This document shows positions 16,208-24,198 of a DNA stretch of 64,000 bases, in pieces; the stretch's first letter is position 1, and every line of letters starts with the position of its first letter. Both the position numbers and the translations under genes were made by a program. Origin of the DNA: Pseudoalteromonas sp. T1lg75 (GTDB lineage Bacteria > Pseudomonadota > Gammaproteobacteria > Enterobacterales > Alteromonadaceae); NCBI RefSeq assembly GCF_002964705.1, contig NZ_PQCD01000018.1:59178-123177 (forward strand), given 5' to 3'. The notes under the pieces are model-generated. The model was not told the DNA's origin. It searched no databases and saw nothing but the letters and a program-made list of their open reading frames with translations.

Positions 16208-17788
16208 ATGGATTTCATTATGACGACCCAGCTTATTAAACCTTTACTTATTAGCGCCTTGAGCGCCTCACTGCTCGCCTGTGGCGGAGGTAGTGGTAAT
16301 GATGGCAGCGACGGCGGCACTTCTTCCGGCTGGACTCCAGGCGTCTTTGCATCGTCGAGTCAATTTAAAGGGCAATGTAATGCCCTCGACGAGAAAAACT
16401 GGCTACGCTCTTGGAGCAATGAAACCTATTTATGGTATGACGAAATCACCGATCGCGATCCCGCTTCCATTGTTGGTGTTATCGATTACTTTCACACCTT
16501 AAAAACCGAAGAGAAAACCGCATCTGGTGCGGAAAAAGATAAGTATCACTACGCAATTCCCACAGATGAATGGCAACAACAACAAAGCGGTGCTGGAATA
16601 AACTATGGCTTTAATTTCAAACTGCTCCGCAGTGCTCCGCCACGCGAAGTAGTAGTCAGTTATACCGAGCCAGGCACCCCTGCCAGTGCAGCAGGTGTTA
16701 GACGCGGCTGGGAAATCGTCGCCGTTAATGGCGTCGACATGATCAACAGCAATGATGTAGATGCCCTAAACAATGCCCTATTCCCGAGTTCTAAGGGCGT
16801 CCAGACCGACTTCACCTTTAAATTGATCGGTTCAAACGAGGAGCGCAACATCACCCTGACCACGAGCGATTTTGTGCGAGATCCGGTGATGAATGTGAGC
16901 ACCATAGCCACCAATACTGGTAATGTCGGCTATCTACAATTTAATTCACACAACGATCCTGCCGAGCGCCAGCTGTATGATGCCTTTAATCAAATGTTAG
17001 GTAGCAACATCAGCGATCTGGTAATCGACATGCGCTACAACGGTGGCGGGTATTTAGCCATGGCCGCGCAGCTGGGCTATATGGTCGCGGGAGCATATAA
17101 TACGGACGGCCTAGTTTTTGAAAAAACCATTTTCAATGACAAACACCCGACCATCAACCCGGTAACAGGCCAAGAGATAAAACCCTATCTCTTTATCGAC
17201 GAATATCTGGGCTTTGAACCTGATTCTGGCGTAAGCGAAGGCACCAAGTTGCCCAGCCTCAACCTGGAGCGCGTCTTTATTCTATCATCTAGCAACACCT
17301 GCTCGGCCAGTGAGGCGCTAATCAATGGCCTACGTGGCATTCCTCTGGCGCGCGGCTTTGAAGTAGTGCTCATTGGCGGTAAAACCTGTGGTAAGCCCTA
17401 CGGTTTCTATCCTACAGATAACTGTGACACCACCTTCTTCACCATTCAGTTTACCGGTGAAAACCATGCCGGTGAAGGGGAATATGGCGAAGGGTTTGCA
17501 CCTGAAAACTTCACCGACCCTGAGTTCAGCCCAGTACCAGTTACTGGTTGTGCGGTGGCCGATGACTTCACCCACCAACTGGGGGATAAAAGCGAAGCTA
17601 TGTTAGCGGCGGCGCTGAGCTATCGTGCCACAGGCTTGTGCCCTACGCCAAGTACAGCAGCAGGCTTAAAGGGCTATGCGGTGCAAAGCTCAGCCTCAGA
17701 GATGGGACTTAGCATTGGCGATAACCGCGTGCAGACCCAGATGCAGAACAACCGGGTGCTGACGCCCTTACCTAAGGAGTTAAACTAA
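16208..17788 (+). CDS. S41-family peptidase lipoprotein with PDZ domain
   Basis: A 526-residue lipoprotein with lipobox LLAC followed by a Gly/Ser-rich linker. A PDZ-like domain (about 120-210, PGTPASAAGVRRGWEIVAVNG) precedes the tail-specific protease domain. The latter carries DLVIDMRYNGGG, the nucleophile Ser in TCSASEAL and Lys in GGKTCGKPYGF, so the Ser-Lys dyad looks intact. It is an exported endopeptidase anchored to the envelope. A start at 16220 is equally possible and gives a more typical signal. The stop overlaps the next ATG by one base (TAATG), so the following small lipoprotein is coupled. Confidence 0.87.
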   Translation: MDFIMTTQLIKPLLISALSASLLACGGGSGNDGSDGGTSSGWTPGVFASSSQFKGQCNALDEKNWLRSWSNETYLWYDEITDRDPASIVGVIDYFHTLKTEEKTASGAEKDKYHYAIPTDEWQQQQSGAGINYGFNFKLLRSAPPREVVVSYTEPGTPASAAGVRRGWEIVAVNGVDMINSNDVDALNNALFPSSKGVQTDFTFKLIGSNEERNITLTTSDFVRDPVMNVSTIATNTGNVGYLQFNSHNDPAERQLYDAFNQMLGSNISDLVIDMRYNGGGYLAMAAQLGYMVAGAYNTDGLVFEKTIFNDKHPTINPVTGQEIKPYLFIDEYLGFEPDSGVSEGTKLPSLNLERVFILSSSNTCSASEALINGLRGIPLARGFEVVLIGGKTCGKPYGFYPTDNCDTTFFTIQFTGENHAGEGEYGEGFAPENFTDPEFSPVPVTGCAVADDFTHQLGDKSEAMLAAALSYRATGLCPTPSTAAGLKGYAVQSSASEMGLSIGDNRVQTQMQNNRVLTPLPKELN

Positions 17789-18159
17789 TGCGTAAGTTTT
17801 TGCTTCACAGCCTGCTGGCGGCGCTTACACTGGCCACCAGCAGTGGCTGTAACAGCACGGTCAATCAAGACGAGTTGCGCCCGGCATTACTGACCGAGCC
17901 TAGCCAACAAGAGGTAGCCACCCTGGTCGCGCAGGCCTTGAATACCCAAGGAGTGAAGGTGCGCGAAGATGTGTTTATGCAAAAAAGCTCCTTGGTACTC
18001 GAGTCGCCGCCCTTTACCGATGCGCAGGGTAACCCCCTGATGGGTAAGCAACTTGAGATGCCACAGCGCTTTATGCTGCTCACCGATGGTCAGCTGTGTT
18101 ATTTGCAGCATCTTAATAGTGAGCAGCTCCTGCCCGCACCGACTCTTTCTTGTCGTTAA
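17788..18159 (+). CDS. Small lipoprotein of unknown function
   Basis: A 123-residue protein with a lipoprotein signal ending in SSGC. I recognise no domain. The mature part holds EVATLVAQALNTQGVKV and FMLLTDGQLCYLQHL, which could be a small alpha/beta domain. It is translationally coupled to the S41 peptidase (TAATG), suggesting a partner or substrate of that protease in the envelope. A bidirectional terminator follows. Confidence 0.75.
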   Translation: MRKFLLHSLLAALTLATSSGCNSTVNQDELRPALLTEPSQQEVATLVAQALNTQGVKVREDVFMQKSSLVLESPPFTDAQGNPLMGKQLEMPQRFMLLTDGQLCYLQHLNSEQLLPAPTLSCR

Positions 18160-18162
18160 TAA

Positions 18163-18194
18163 AAAAAAGCGCCGGCTAATACCGGCGCTTTTTT
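18163..18194. terminator. Bidirectional terminator
   Basis: The stem AAAAAAGCGCCGG/CCGGCGCTTTTTT with a six-base loop serves both the lipoprotein gene (plus) and the convergent dehydratase-like gene (minus). Confidence 0.93.
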
Positions 18195-18213
18195 CTTACC
18201 CATTTTTGAATAT

Positions 18214-19389
18214 CTATTTTATCTCTACCCGAGCCGAGCGCATCACCACCTCATCGTTAAGCTCGATACCAATACCCGGCTCCTCGCTCACCTTAAACTT
18301 ACCCTTAACCGGCTGTGGGTCTTGGATACACAGCTCGCGGTTCCATTTTTTAATGGCATAGGTGTGATGTTCATGAATTAAGAAGTTAGGGATCGCCGTC
18401 TCCAGGTGCAGGGACGCCGCGGTCGCCACCGGCCCACCACAAACATGAGCCTGAATACGTACATCGAAAATATCGGCGTAATCGCACACCTTTTTGGTTT
18501 CGGTAAACCCACCACACAGGCCGATATCCGGCTGCAACACGTCGATGCTCTGATCTTCCAGATACGGGCGTACCCCCCAACGGTTATACAAGCGCTCGCC
18601 ACCGGCAATGGGCACGGCGACCTTGTCCGCCACCTTGGCATGCAAGGAATGATTCAGGTAATTCACCGGCTCTTCGTAATACATACAGTCGAACTCTTCG
18701 GCAATTTCACCAATTTGAATCGCCGATGTGGCGCCGGGCAGACTGTGACATTCAAAGATAATATCAACTTCGTCACCTACGGCCTCGCGGATGGCTTGCA
18801 TGCGCGCACGATACAGCTTCATTTCCGCACGGGAAATTATCTTGGTGCGATCATAATAGGTGTTGCCGTGCTTATCATACTGAATGGGGTCCACCTTCAC
18901 TGCATCATAGCCCTCGGCCACGGCTTTAAGTGCCGCCTCGGCATACTCTTGCGGCTGCACCAGGGCTTTAAATTCGCTGTCCCAGTCAAATTGCAGCTGT
19001 GATGCATAGGTGCGCAGCTCATCGTTCACCTTACCGCCGAGCAATTGATACACAGGCAGGCCTAGCGCCTTGCCCTTGATATCCCACAGCGCCGTATCTA
19101 TGGCACTCATGGCGGCATACACTACGGGACCACCGCCCAATCCCCAGAAGCTTTCACGCAACATGCGCGACCACAGCAGCTCGGTTTGAAACGGGTCATG
19201 GCCGATCAAAAAGGCCTCGGCCATTTCCTTAATCATGGCCGCCGCGGCACTGTGGCCGAGATCATAAGCCAACCCAGCCTCGCCAACACCGCTAATGCCC
19301 TCATCGGTGTGAATACGAACAAACACGGGCGTCCACGCCGGGCGATCTGGGCAGTGAATGTCGAAAACTTCAACGCGATTAACTTTCAT
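18214..19389 (-). CDS. Mandelate racemase/enolase superfamily sugar-acid dehydratase
   Basis: A 391-residue enolase-superfamily protein resembling galactonate/gluconate-type dehydratases. Visible pieces are GGGPVVYAAMSAIDTALWDIKGK (capping and barrel start), VKVDP, IFECHSLPGAT with a metal-ligand Glu, YYEEPVN, AGGERLYNRWG and the catalytic His in QAHVCGGP. It should remove water from an aldonic acid to give a 2-keto-3-deoxy acid, and substrate choice is not readable. The ATG at 19389 has AAGGA upstream. It is 12 bases downstream of the aldolase-like gene, so the two form an operon. Confidence 0.87.
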   Translation of the reverse strand: MKVNRVEVFDIHCPDRPAWTPVFVRIHTDEGISGVGEAGLAYDLGHSAAAAMIKEMAEAFLIGHDPFQTELLWSRMLRESFWGLGGGPVVYAAMSAIDTALWDIKGKALGLPVYQLLGGKVNDELRTYASQLQFDWDSEFKALVQPQEYAEAALKAVAEGYDAVKVDPIQYDKHGNTYYDRTKIISRAEMKLYRARMQAIREAVGDEVDIIFECHSLPGATSAIQIGEIAEEFDCMYYEEPVNYLNHSLHAKVADKVAVPIAGGERLYNRWGVRPYLEDQSIDVLQPDIGLCGGFTETKKVCDYADIFDVRIQAHVCGGPVATAASLHLETAIPNFLIHEHHTYAIKKWNRELCIQDPQPVKGKFKVSEEPGIGIELNDEVVMRSARVEIK

Positions 19390-19401
19390 ATTCTTTCCTT
19401 C

Positions 19402-20178
19402 TTATTCGGCAAAGCCAGGGTCCAGGCGATAGGCCTTACGCAGCATGGCCGGCCAGGCCTTTTGCCCACCGGTGCTGCCACTGTGTACCACGTTGGCCTG
19501 ATGATAAATATTGTCGATAATGGCTTGAGGAACCCGCACCGGGTTCTGCTTCATGCTTTGTATGGCCACCTGAATCTCACAGGCGCGTTGCAAATCATAA
19601 AAGCGCATAAAGGCATCACCCACAGTTGGCCCCACGGTTAATCCCCCATGATTCACCAGCAGCATATGATTGGTATTACCTAGGTCGCGTTGCAAACGGG
19701 CTTTTTCATCCTCGTTAACCGCTAACCCCTCATACTCGTGATACGACAAAGATGGCAGGGAAAACATCGAGTGCTGTGAATAGGCTTGTAGTCCGCCTTC
19801 GACGCTGGCCACGGCGATAGTTTCCTTGGTGTGCAGGTGGATCACGCAGTGGGCATCATCGCGCACTTCATGAATGGCGCTGTGGATGGTAAAACCGGCG
19901 GGATTAATCTCATGCGGGGTCTCATCTAAAACCTCCCCTTTGAGATTTACCTTCACCAGATTCGAGGCCGTCACTTCGTCAAAGCTTAGACCAAAGGCAT
20001 TGACCAGGTACTCGTCTGTACCGGGAATGCGCGCCGACATATGGGTGTAAATTAAATCGCCCCAACGCATATGCTCGACCAGCCTGTAACAGGCGGCCAG
20101 ATCAACGCGCAAACGCCACTCTTGTTCACTGACCTTATCTTTGAGATTTAATTTAGGTAACTGGGGGATCTGGGTCAT
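19402..20178 (-). CDS. Class II aldolase/adducin-family protein
   Basis: A 258-residue protein with the zinc-binding HLHTKETIAV and NHGGL blocks of the class II aldolase/adducin family, and an N-terminal YTHMSARIPG typical of the fold. Phosphorylated and non-phosphorylated sugar substrates both occur in the family. The ATG at 20178 has GGAG about 8-11 bases upstream, so a longer start at 20235 is rejected. Transcribed ahead of the dehydratase gene, it could cleave the 2-keto-3-deoxy acid produced by that enzyme, but this is inference. Confidence 0.85.
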   Translation of the reverse strand: MTQIPQLPKLNLKDKVSEQEWRLRVDLAACYRLVEHMRWGDLIYTHMSARIPGTDEYLVNAFGLSFDEVTASNLVKVNLKGEVLDETPHEINPAGFTIHSAIHEVRDDAHCVIHLHTKETIAVASVEGGLQAYSQHSMFSLPSLSYHEYEGLAVNEDEKARLQRDLGNTNHMLLVNHGGLTVGPTVGDAFMRFYDLQRACEIQVAIQSMKQNPVRVPQAIIDNIYHQANVVHSGSTGGQKAWPAMLRKAYRLDPGFAE

Positions 20179-20240
20179 GCACCACTCCACACGCTTAATA
20201 GATGTATAGAAGTCTAAACACTTATAGACCGCCATTCAAC

Positions 20241-20280
20241 AAAAAACCACCGCAGAGTAAACTCATACGGTGGTTTTTTT
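20241..20280 (-). terminator. Terminator of the cytochrome c gene
   Basis: A twelve-pair stem AAAAAACCACCG/CGGTGGTTTTTT with an internal small hairpin (GAGT/ACTC) and T tracts on both ends. It lies directly after the cytochrome stop and upstream of the aldolase-like gene. Confidence 0.9.
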
Positions 20281-20297
20281 GATACGGATCGCGAGCG

Positions 20298-20621
20298 TTA
20301 TTTAACGCTGGCTAGGTACTCGGCAATAGCTGCAAATTCTTCGTCAGAAACATTGGCTACCATGGCTTTCATCGCCATTGACATACCATTTGAGCGAGCA
20401 CCAGACTTGATGTCTTTCATTTGCGCCACTAGGTATTCTTTGTTTTGGCCAGCCAGCTTAGGATAAAGCGCCATAATGGGTGCGTTGCCATCTGCACCGT
20501 GACAGGTGTGGCAGTTTTTCTCTGTGTATAACGCCTTGCCGTCTGCTGCTTGTGCATTCATCGCCATCGCAGACATTGCAATCGCACCGGCTCCCATAAG
20601 TACTTTAGTGATCTTTTTCAT
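20298..20621 (-). CDS. Periplasmic class I cytochrome c
   Basis: A 107-residue protein with a signal peptide ending in MNAQA, so export to the periplasm is expected. The heme motif is CHTCH near residue 37 of the precursor, and Met ligand candidates lie in GMSMAMKAMV. It resembles cytochrome c5/c553-type electron carriers of about 80 mature residues. The ATG at 20621 is chosen because it begins the signal peptide. An upstream extension to 20741 has no signal and was rejected. The leader (20654-20681) contains two adjacent small hairpins. Confidence 0.9.
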   Translation of the reverse strand: MKKITKVLMGAGAIAMSAMAMNAQAADGKALYTEKNCHTCHGADGNAPIMALYPKLAGQNKEYLVAQMKDIKSGARSNGMSMAMKAMVANVSDEEFAAIAEYLASVK

Positions 20622-20755
20622 AATATTTACTCTTATAATTGACGGTAAAACAAGAGGGGATCCCCCCTCATTAGCAATGAGTGTAGACCCTTGTTCTTTA
20701 CTGTAGCAACTAAGAATTAACAGACACTGAGCATCCAACAATCAAAAATAGCGTG

Positions 20756-21298
20756 TTACCACATCAGATCATCAGGAACTTCGTAGCCTGCGTAAGGATC
20801 GTCCTCATCGACATCTTTATCATCGTTTTCAACATGGAAAACAATATATTTTTCATCTACTTCAGCAATTTTACGTGCTGGCTCATCCTGCAATACGTAA
20901 AACTTTCCTTCAAGTACACAAATGGCTAATCGGCCACCGGCCAGGGCTTTTTGCGTTTGCGCATTCACCTCAATTTCCTTGACCTTGTTTTCATAGGTAA
21001 AGTTAAAGGTCAATGGGCCGCGAATTTCGTCCTGGTTGTGATGCTCTAAAATCTGCTTCACACGGGCAACCTGTTCACGCTCTTTCAGCTCTTCCTGACG
21101 CTGCTCATTTAGCTGCGCCGCCTTCTCTTGCTGTGCCTTTTTGGTTTGCTCGATATGCTTTTGCAAATCACTTTGATCGCTAGTGGCACCTTTTTTCTTC
21201 TTTTTCTTTTGTGCTTTGCGCTTTTCTGTTTTTGCCACCTTTGCCTTATGCTCGGTGGTTAAGCCTGCTTTTAGCAGCTGATCTTGTAAAGAACCCAT
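20756..21298 (-). CDS. DUF2058 (YaiL-like) protein
   Basis: A 180-residue protein matching E. coli YaiL in both halves: N-terminal SLQDQLLKAGL, a very basic Lys-rich coiled stretch (KKKKKKG), a globular part with PLTFNFTYENKV and a C-terminal DEDDPYAGYEVPDDLMW. The family is described as nucleoprotein- or polynucleotide-associated, and the precise role is unknown. The ATG at 21298 is preferred to a GTG three codons earlier. It precedes the cytochrome gene by 134 bases only in position, on the far side of that gene's leader. Confidence 0.92.
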   Translation of the reverse strand: MGSLQDQLLKAGLTTEHKAKVAKTEKRKAQKKKKKKGATSDQSDLQKHIEQTKKAQQEKAAQLNEQRQEELKEREQVARVKQILEHHNQDEIRGPLTFNFTYENKVKEIEVNAQTQKALAGGRLAICVLEGKFYVLQDEPARKIAEVDEKYIVFHVENDDKDVDEDDPYAGYEVPDDLMW

Positions 21299-21509
21299 AA
21301 TTGTCACTTATTACCAACAAAACGAATTAAGCTTATTCTATACCAATTGCATCAAAATTTTGACCACCGAGAAAGAATATTGCACCTAGGTGACAACGCG
21401 GTGACGGTAACATGAGCGAATAGTGCAGGCTTTGATTAATCGCAAGCTTTCCCCCTACCCTTGGCGCTATGATACACTCCCTCGCGCCTGATCTTCGACG
21501 TCCCTTATT

Positions 21510-22652
21510 ATGTCCTATTGGTTATTGCTGTGTTGCTCCGTGGTGATATTTTTTGTGCTTTATGCCGTGCAGCCCCTGCTTGCATTGTTTGCTCAGCAAT
21601 ACCAGGTGAGCCCGGCCACTGCCGGCTCGCTGATGACCTTGACCATGCTGCCTTTAGCCATTGCGCCCTTGTTTTATGGCGTCTTGCTTAACCGCCGGAA
21701 CCTCTATCGCGTGCTGCAATGGGTGATGCTGGTGCTGGCCTTTAGCAATGCCTTGGTGCCCCTGTGCACCGAGTTTTGGCAGTTACAGTCGCTGCGTTTA
21801 TTGCAAGGCCTGGCTCTTCCTGCGGCACTCACGGCCATGACCGCCAGCATTGCTCTGCGCTTTAAGGGCGAAGATATCAACGCCAAGATGAGCGGCTATA
21901 TTGGCAGCACCATTGCCGGCGGCTTTTTAGGTCGCGCTTTGGCGGCAAGCTTTGCCGAATACCTCAACTGGCAGAGCTTCTTTTGGCTGAACTCCCTGCT
22001 GTTACTGGTGCTGGCACTGCTGATTCGCGCTAAGTCCGACCCTGTCTCTCAGGCCCACACGCCATGGCGGGGCAATATAAAGGCGCTGGCCTCGATGCGT
22101 ATTATCAGCCTCTACGGGGCGGTGTTTTGTATGTTCTTTTGTTTTGCCGCACTGCTGAACTACCTCCCCTTTATACTGCGCAGCACCTATGCCATGAGCA
22201 GTACAAAAAACATTGGTTTGGTATATAGCGGCTATTTGCTTGGCGCCCTGGCAACGCTGCTCACTCCCTATTTGCACAAGCGCTGTAACAACGTGTTTGC
22301 CTTGCTCGGCGGCGTGTTTTTATTCTATTGCGCCACCATAGCAATGATGTTTTACCAGCATTTACCCGTGTTTTTAATCGCCTTTACCTGTTTCTGCGCC
22401 GCCATGTTTATTATTCATGCCAGTGCGGCTCCGCTGGTGAATCGCCTTAGCAGTGCCAGCGCCAGCCTCACCAATGGCGTGTATGTGTCGTTTTACTACA
22501 GCGGCGGCGCCTTAGGTTCATTTCTACCTGGGTTGCTTTACCAGGAATATGGTGAATATGCGTTTTTGAGCTGTCTGTTGTTGGTGTGCTTAGTGGGCTA
22601 TGGCTTGATTGTGCTACCGCAACGTTTGGCAACGGGAAGTACCAAGGGCTGA
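21510..22652 (+). CDS. MFS transporter (YnfM-like)
   Basis: A 380-residue integral membrane protein with about 12 hydrophobic segments in two halves. The N-terminal half has AVQPLLALFAQQYQVSPATAGSL, typical of the YnfM/arabinose-efflux-like group, and short basic loops face the cytoplasm. It moves small molecules across the inner membrane by ion-coupled transport, and the cargo is unknown. Its 3' end overlaps the convergent ProX-like gene by 55 bases. Confidence 0.88.
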   Translation: MSYWLLLCCSVVIFFVLYAVQPLLALFAQQYQVSPATAGSLMTLTMLPLAIAPLFYGVLLNRRNLYRVLQWVMLVLAFSNALVPLCTEFWQLQSLRLLQGLALPAALTAMTASIALRFKGEDINAKMSGYIGSTIAGGFLGRALAASFAEYLNWQSFFWLNSLLLLVLALLIRAKSDPVSQAHTPWRGNIKALASMRIISLYGAVFCMFFCFAALLNYLPFILRSTYAMSSTKNIGLVYSGYLLGALATLLTPYLHKRCNNVFALLGGVFLFYCATIAMMFYQHLPVFLIAFTCFCAAMFIIHASAAPLVNRLSSASASLTNGVYVSFYYSGGALGSFLPGLLYQEYGEYAFLSCLLLVCLVGYGLIVLPQRLATGSTKG

Positions 22653-23155
22653 CGTTGCCAATGCGCAAACAGGGCCTTGAGTCCAGCCTTTGGCAGCAAC
22701 CAGGTCTGTTCGTTATCAAAGGGGTGGCAATGGTATAGGGTGTCGTCTTGGGGATCGCCTTCGGTCTCGCCGGAAGGATCGGACCAAATAGCCTCATCCA
22801 GCCACAACTCCACCTCTTGCTCTGGATCATTCATCAGCGCCAGCATGGACACACACCCTGGACGCACTCCCAGGTAGCGTAGCAGCCGCTCATCGGAGGC
22901 AAAACCCAAACGGGAAACTTGTTGCGCCTTCGACAGCGCCTTTAAATCCACCAGCGCATCATGGGCGGTGATCAGCAAAAAGTGACGACGGCCGTAATTG
23001 TCGCGCAAAAACAGGTTCTTCAAACGCATGCCGGGACGATGTAAGGCGATCTCATCGGCTGCACGAGCGGTGGCCAGCGGCGGGTGGGTCACCTTTTCAC
23101 AGTCGATATTCAGCCGTGACAACAACGCGGCAAGCTCTTCGATGCTGGCTGCCAT
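22598..23155 (-). CDS. Prolyl-tRNA editing deacylase (ProX/YbaK-type)
   Basis: A 185-residue protein of the YbaK/ProRS-associated family. The core has RLKNLFLRDNYGRRHFLLITAHD with the conserved Lys, LVDLKALSK and LGVRPGCVSMLAL. Free-standing ProX hydrolyses Ala-tRNA(Pro) to prevent mistranslation. The ATG at 23155 shares one base with the stop of the upstream lipoprotein gene (TGATG), so translation is coupled and the longer start is rejected. The 3' end overlaps the convergent MFS gene. Confidence 0.9.
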   Translation of the reverse strand: MAASIEELAALLSRLNIDCEKVTHPPLATARAADEIALHRPGMRLKNLFLRDNYGRRHFLLITAHDALVDLKALSKAQQVSRLGFASDERLLRYLGVRPGCVSMLALMNDPEQEVELWLDEAIWSDPSGETEGDPQDDTLYHCHPFDNEQTWLLPKAGLKALFAHWQRQPLVLPVAKRCGSTIKP

Positions 23156-23547
23156 CACAAACAAACACCACGTAATTGCACGCTAAAATCGCGCCATAAC
23201 ACTTCATTGATTTCGTAGGCATCGGGGCAGTACTTGCGCTCTTTGAGCTCTTTTTTAAGTGCCGCCGCCGCCTCATCTTCGAGTTGTAATTTAAGCACAC
23301 GGGACTCATCGAAGTGTTCTTGCTCGATATAGCGTTTTAACTGCTGGCGACTAATGGGCTTGCTGGAGTCCAAAGCCGCCCGTTTATTGGCTTTAACTGT
23401 CATGACATAGGCAAATATCTTACGTCCCTGATCATCAGTCTTGGCGTAAAAATCTTGACTATGTACTTCATATTGACGCTCATCCGGGGCGGAAGAGCAA
23501 CCCAGTAACAAGGCGGTAAATAACAAAAGAGACAGAGCGCTTTTCAT
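23155..23547 (-). CDS. Small lipoprotein of unknown function
   Basis: A 130-residue protein with lipobox LLGC. I recognise no domain. The mature part is charged, contains a predicted helix QLKRYIEQEHFDESRVLKLQLEDEAAAALKK in pieces, and ends with two Cys (KYCPDAYEINE and GVCL) that could form a disulfide. It is coupled to the ProX gene through a one-base overlap, an unexpected pairing of an envelope lipoprotein with a tRNA-editing enzyme. Confidence 0.75.
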   Translation of the reverse strand: MKSALSLLLFTALLLGCSSAPDERQYEVHSQDFYAKTDDQGRKIFAYVMTVKANKRAALDSSKPISRQQLKRYIEQEHFDESRVLKLQLEDEAAAALKKELKERKYCPDAYEINEVLWRDFSVQLRGVCL

Positions 23548-23637
23548 AACTTCGGCTGTTTTTCTTATACTTACTGGCTACTGTAACAAAGCCCGAAAAT
23601 TTTTGGTCGATTTATCGCGATTTTTTCTGCTCCATGC

Positions 23638-23665
23638 TTGACCGGGAGTCCATAATTTATAAAAT
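23638..23665 (+). promoter_or_regulatory. Probable sigma-70 promoter of tRNA-Ala
   Basis: TTGACC at 23638 and TAAAAT at 23660, spaced 16 bases, with GCG shortly downstream as in stable-RNA discriminators. The transcript leader contains a GTTCC/GGAAC hairpin closed by a TTCG tetraloop (23673-23686). Confidence 0.6.
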
Positions 23666-23699
23666 AATCTGCGTTCCTTCGGGAACTCACCTAAGAAGT

Positions 23700-23775
23700 G
23701 GGGCTATAGCTCAGCTGGGAGAGCGCCTGCCTTGCACGCAGGAGGTCAGCAGTTCGATCCTGCTTAGCTCCACCA
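23700..23775 (+). tRNA. tRNA-Ala (anticodon UGC)
   Basis: A 76-base gene with the CCA encoded. The acceptor arms GGGGCTA/TAGCTCC pair, the anticodon stem is CCTGC/GCAGG with TGC at 23733-23735, and the T stem is AGCAG/CTGCT around TTCGATC. It is nearly identical to E. coli tRNA-Ala(UGC) apart from the T arm. It is a solitary tRNA outside an rRNA operon, followed by tandem copies of its own 3' end. Confidence 0.98.
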
Positions 23776-23818
23776 TTTCTTTCTATATCTAATTTATTGG
23801 TAGCATCCCTGCGACCAC

Positions 23819-24082
23819 CCAGCTCGGTATCCTTACCTCACGTTCAAAACTAAAAAAGCAGTGCTTTTTTCGGGCGTTTTTCACCCTGCTTAGCTCCACC
23901 ACTTTCTTACTAAATACCTTTTAAGTAAACCAGGCATCCAAGCCCATCCCCCAGCTCGGTATCCTTACCTCGCGTTCAAAACTAAAAAAGCAGTGCTTTT
24001 TTCGGGCGTTTTTCACCCTGCTTAGCTCCACCACTTTCTTACTAAATACCTTTTAAGTAAACCAGGCATCCAAGCCCATCCC
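23819..24082. repeat. Two 132-bp tandem units carrying the tRNA-Ala 3' tail
   Basis: Unit 1 is 23819-23950 and unit 2 is 23951-24082. They differ at one visible position (23840 versus 23972). Each holds a short hairpin with T run (AAAAAAGC/GCTTTTTT at 23852-23870 and 23984-24002) and then the 17-base tRNA tail CCTGCTTAGCTCCACCA (23885-23901 and 24017-24033), identical to the last 17 bases of the tRNA gene (23759-23775). The stretch right after the tRNA (23776-23818) looks like a diverged copy of the same unit. The hairpins may terminate the tRNA transcript. No protein-coding gene lies between 23776 and 24198. Confidence 0.95.
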
Positions 24083-24198
24083 TAGCTAATTATCCCCCTA
24101 GATTAGCCCTTAGTCGCATTTGCATGAAAATGCCTGATACCTTCATATCTCTGCCTTAAATGCCATGATATGCTTGCAAAAAAGTCAGCCGTGCCATT

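Noticed and set aside
18406..19002. 198-codon open frame opposite the dehydratase-like gene
   Set aside because: It is a shadow of the enolase-superfamily gene, whose motifs are certain; the product looks unlike any natural protein.
23885..24033. Extra tRNA-Ala genes or pseudogenes after the tRNA
   Set aside because: Only the last 17 bases of the tRNA are present in each copy; no D arm, anticodon arm or acceptor 5' strand is found.
23819..24082. CRISPR array
   Set aside because: Two 132-bp units in direct contact without spacers, and no cas gene in the window.
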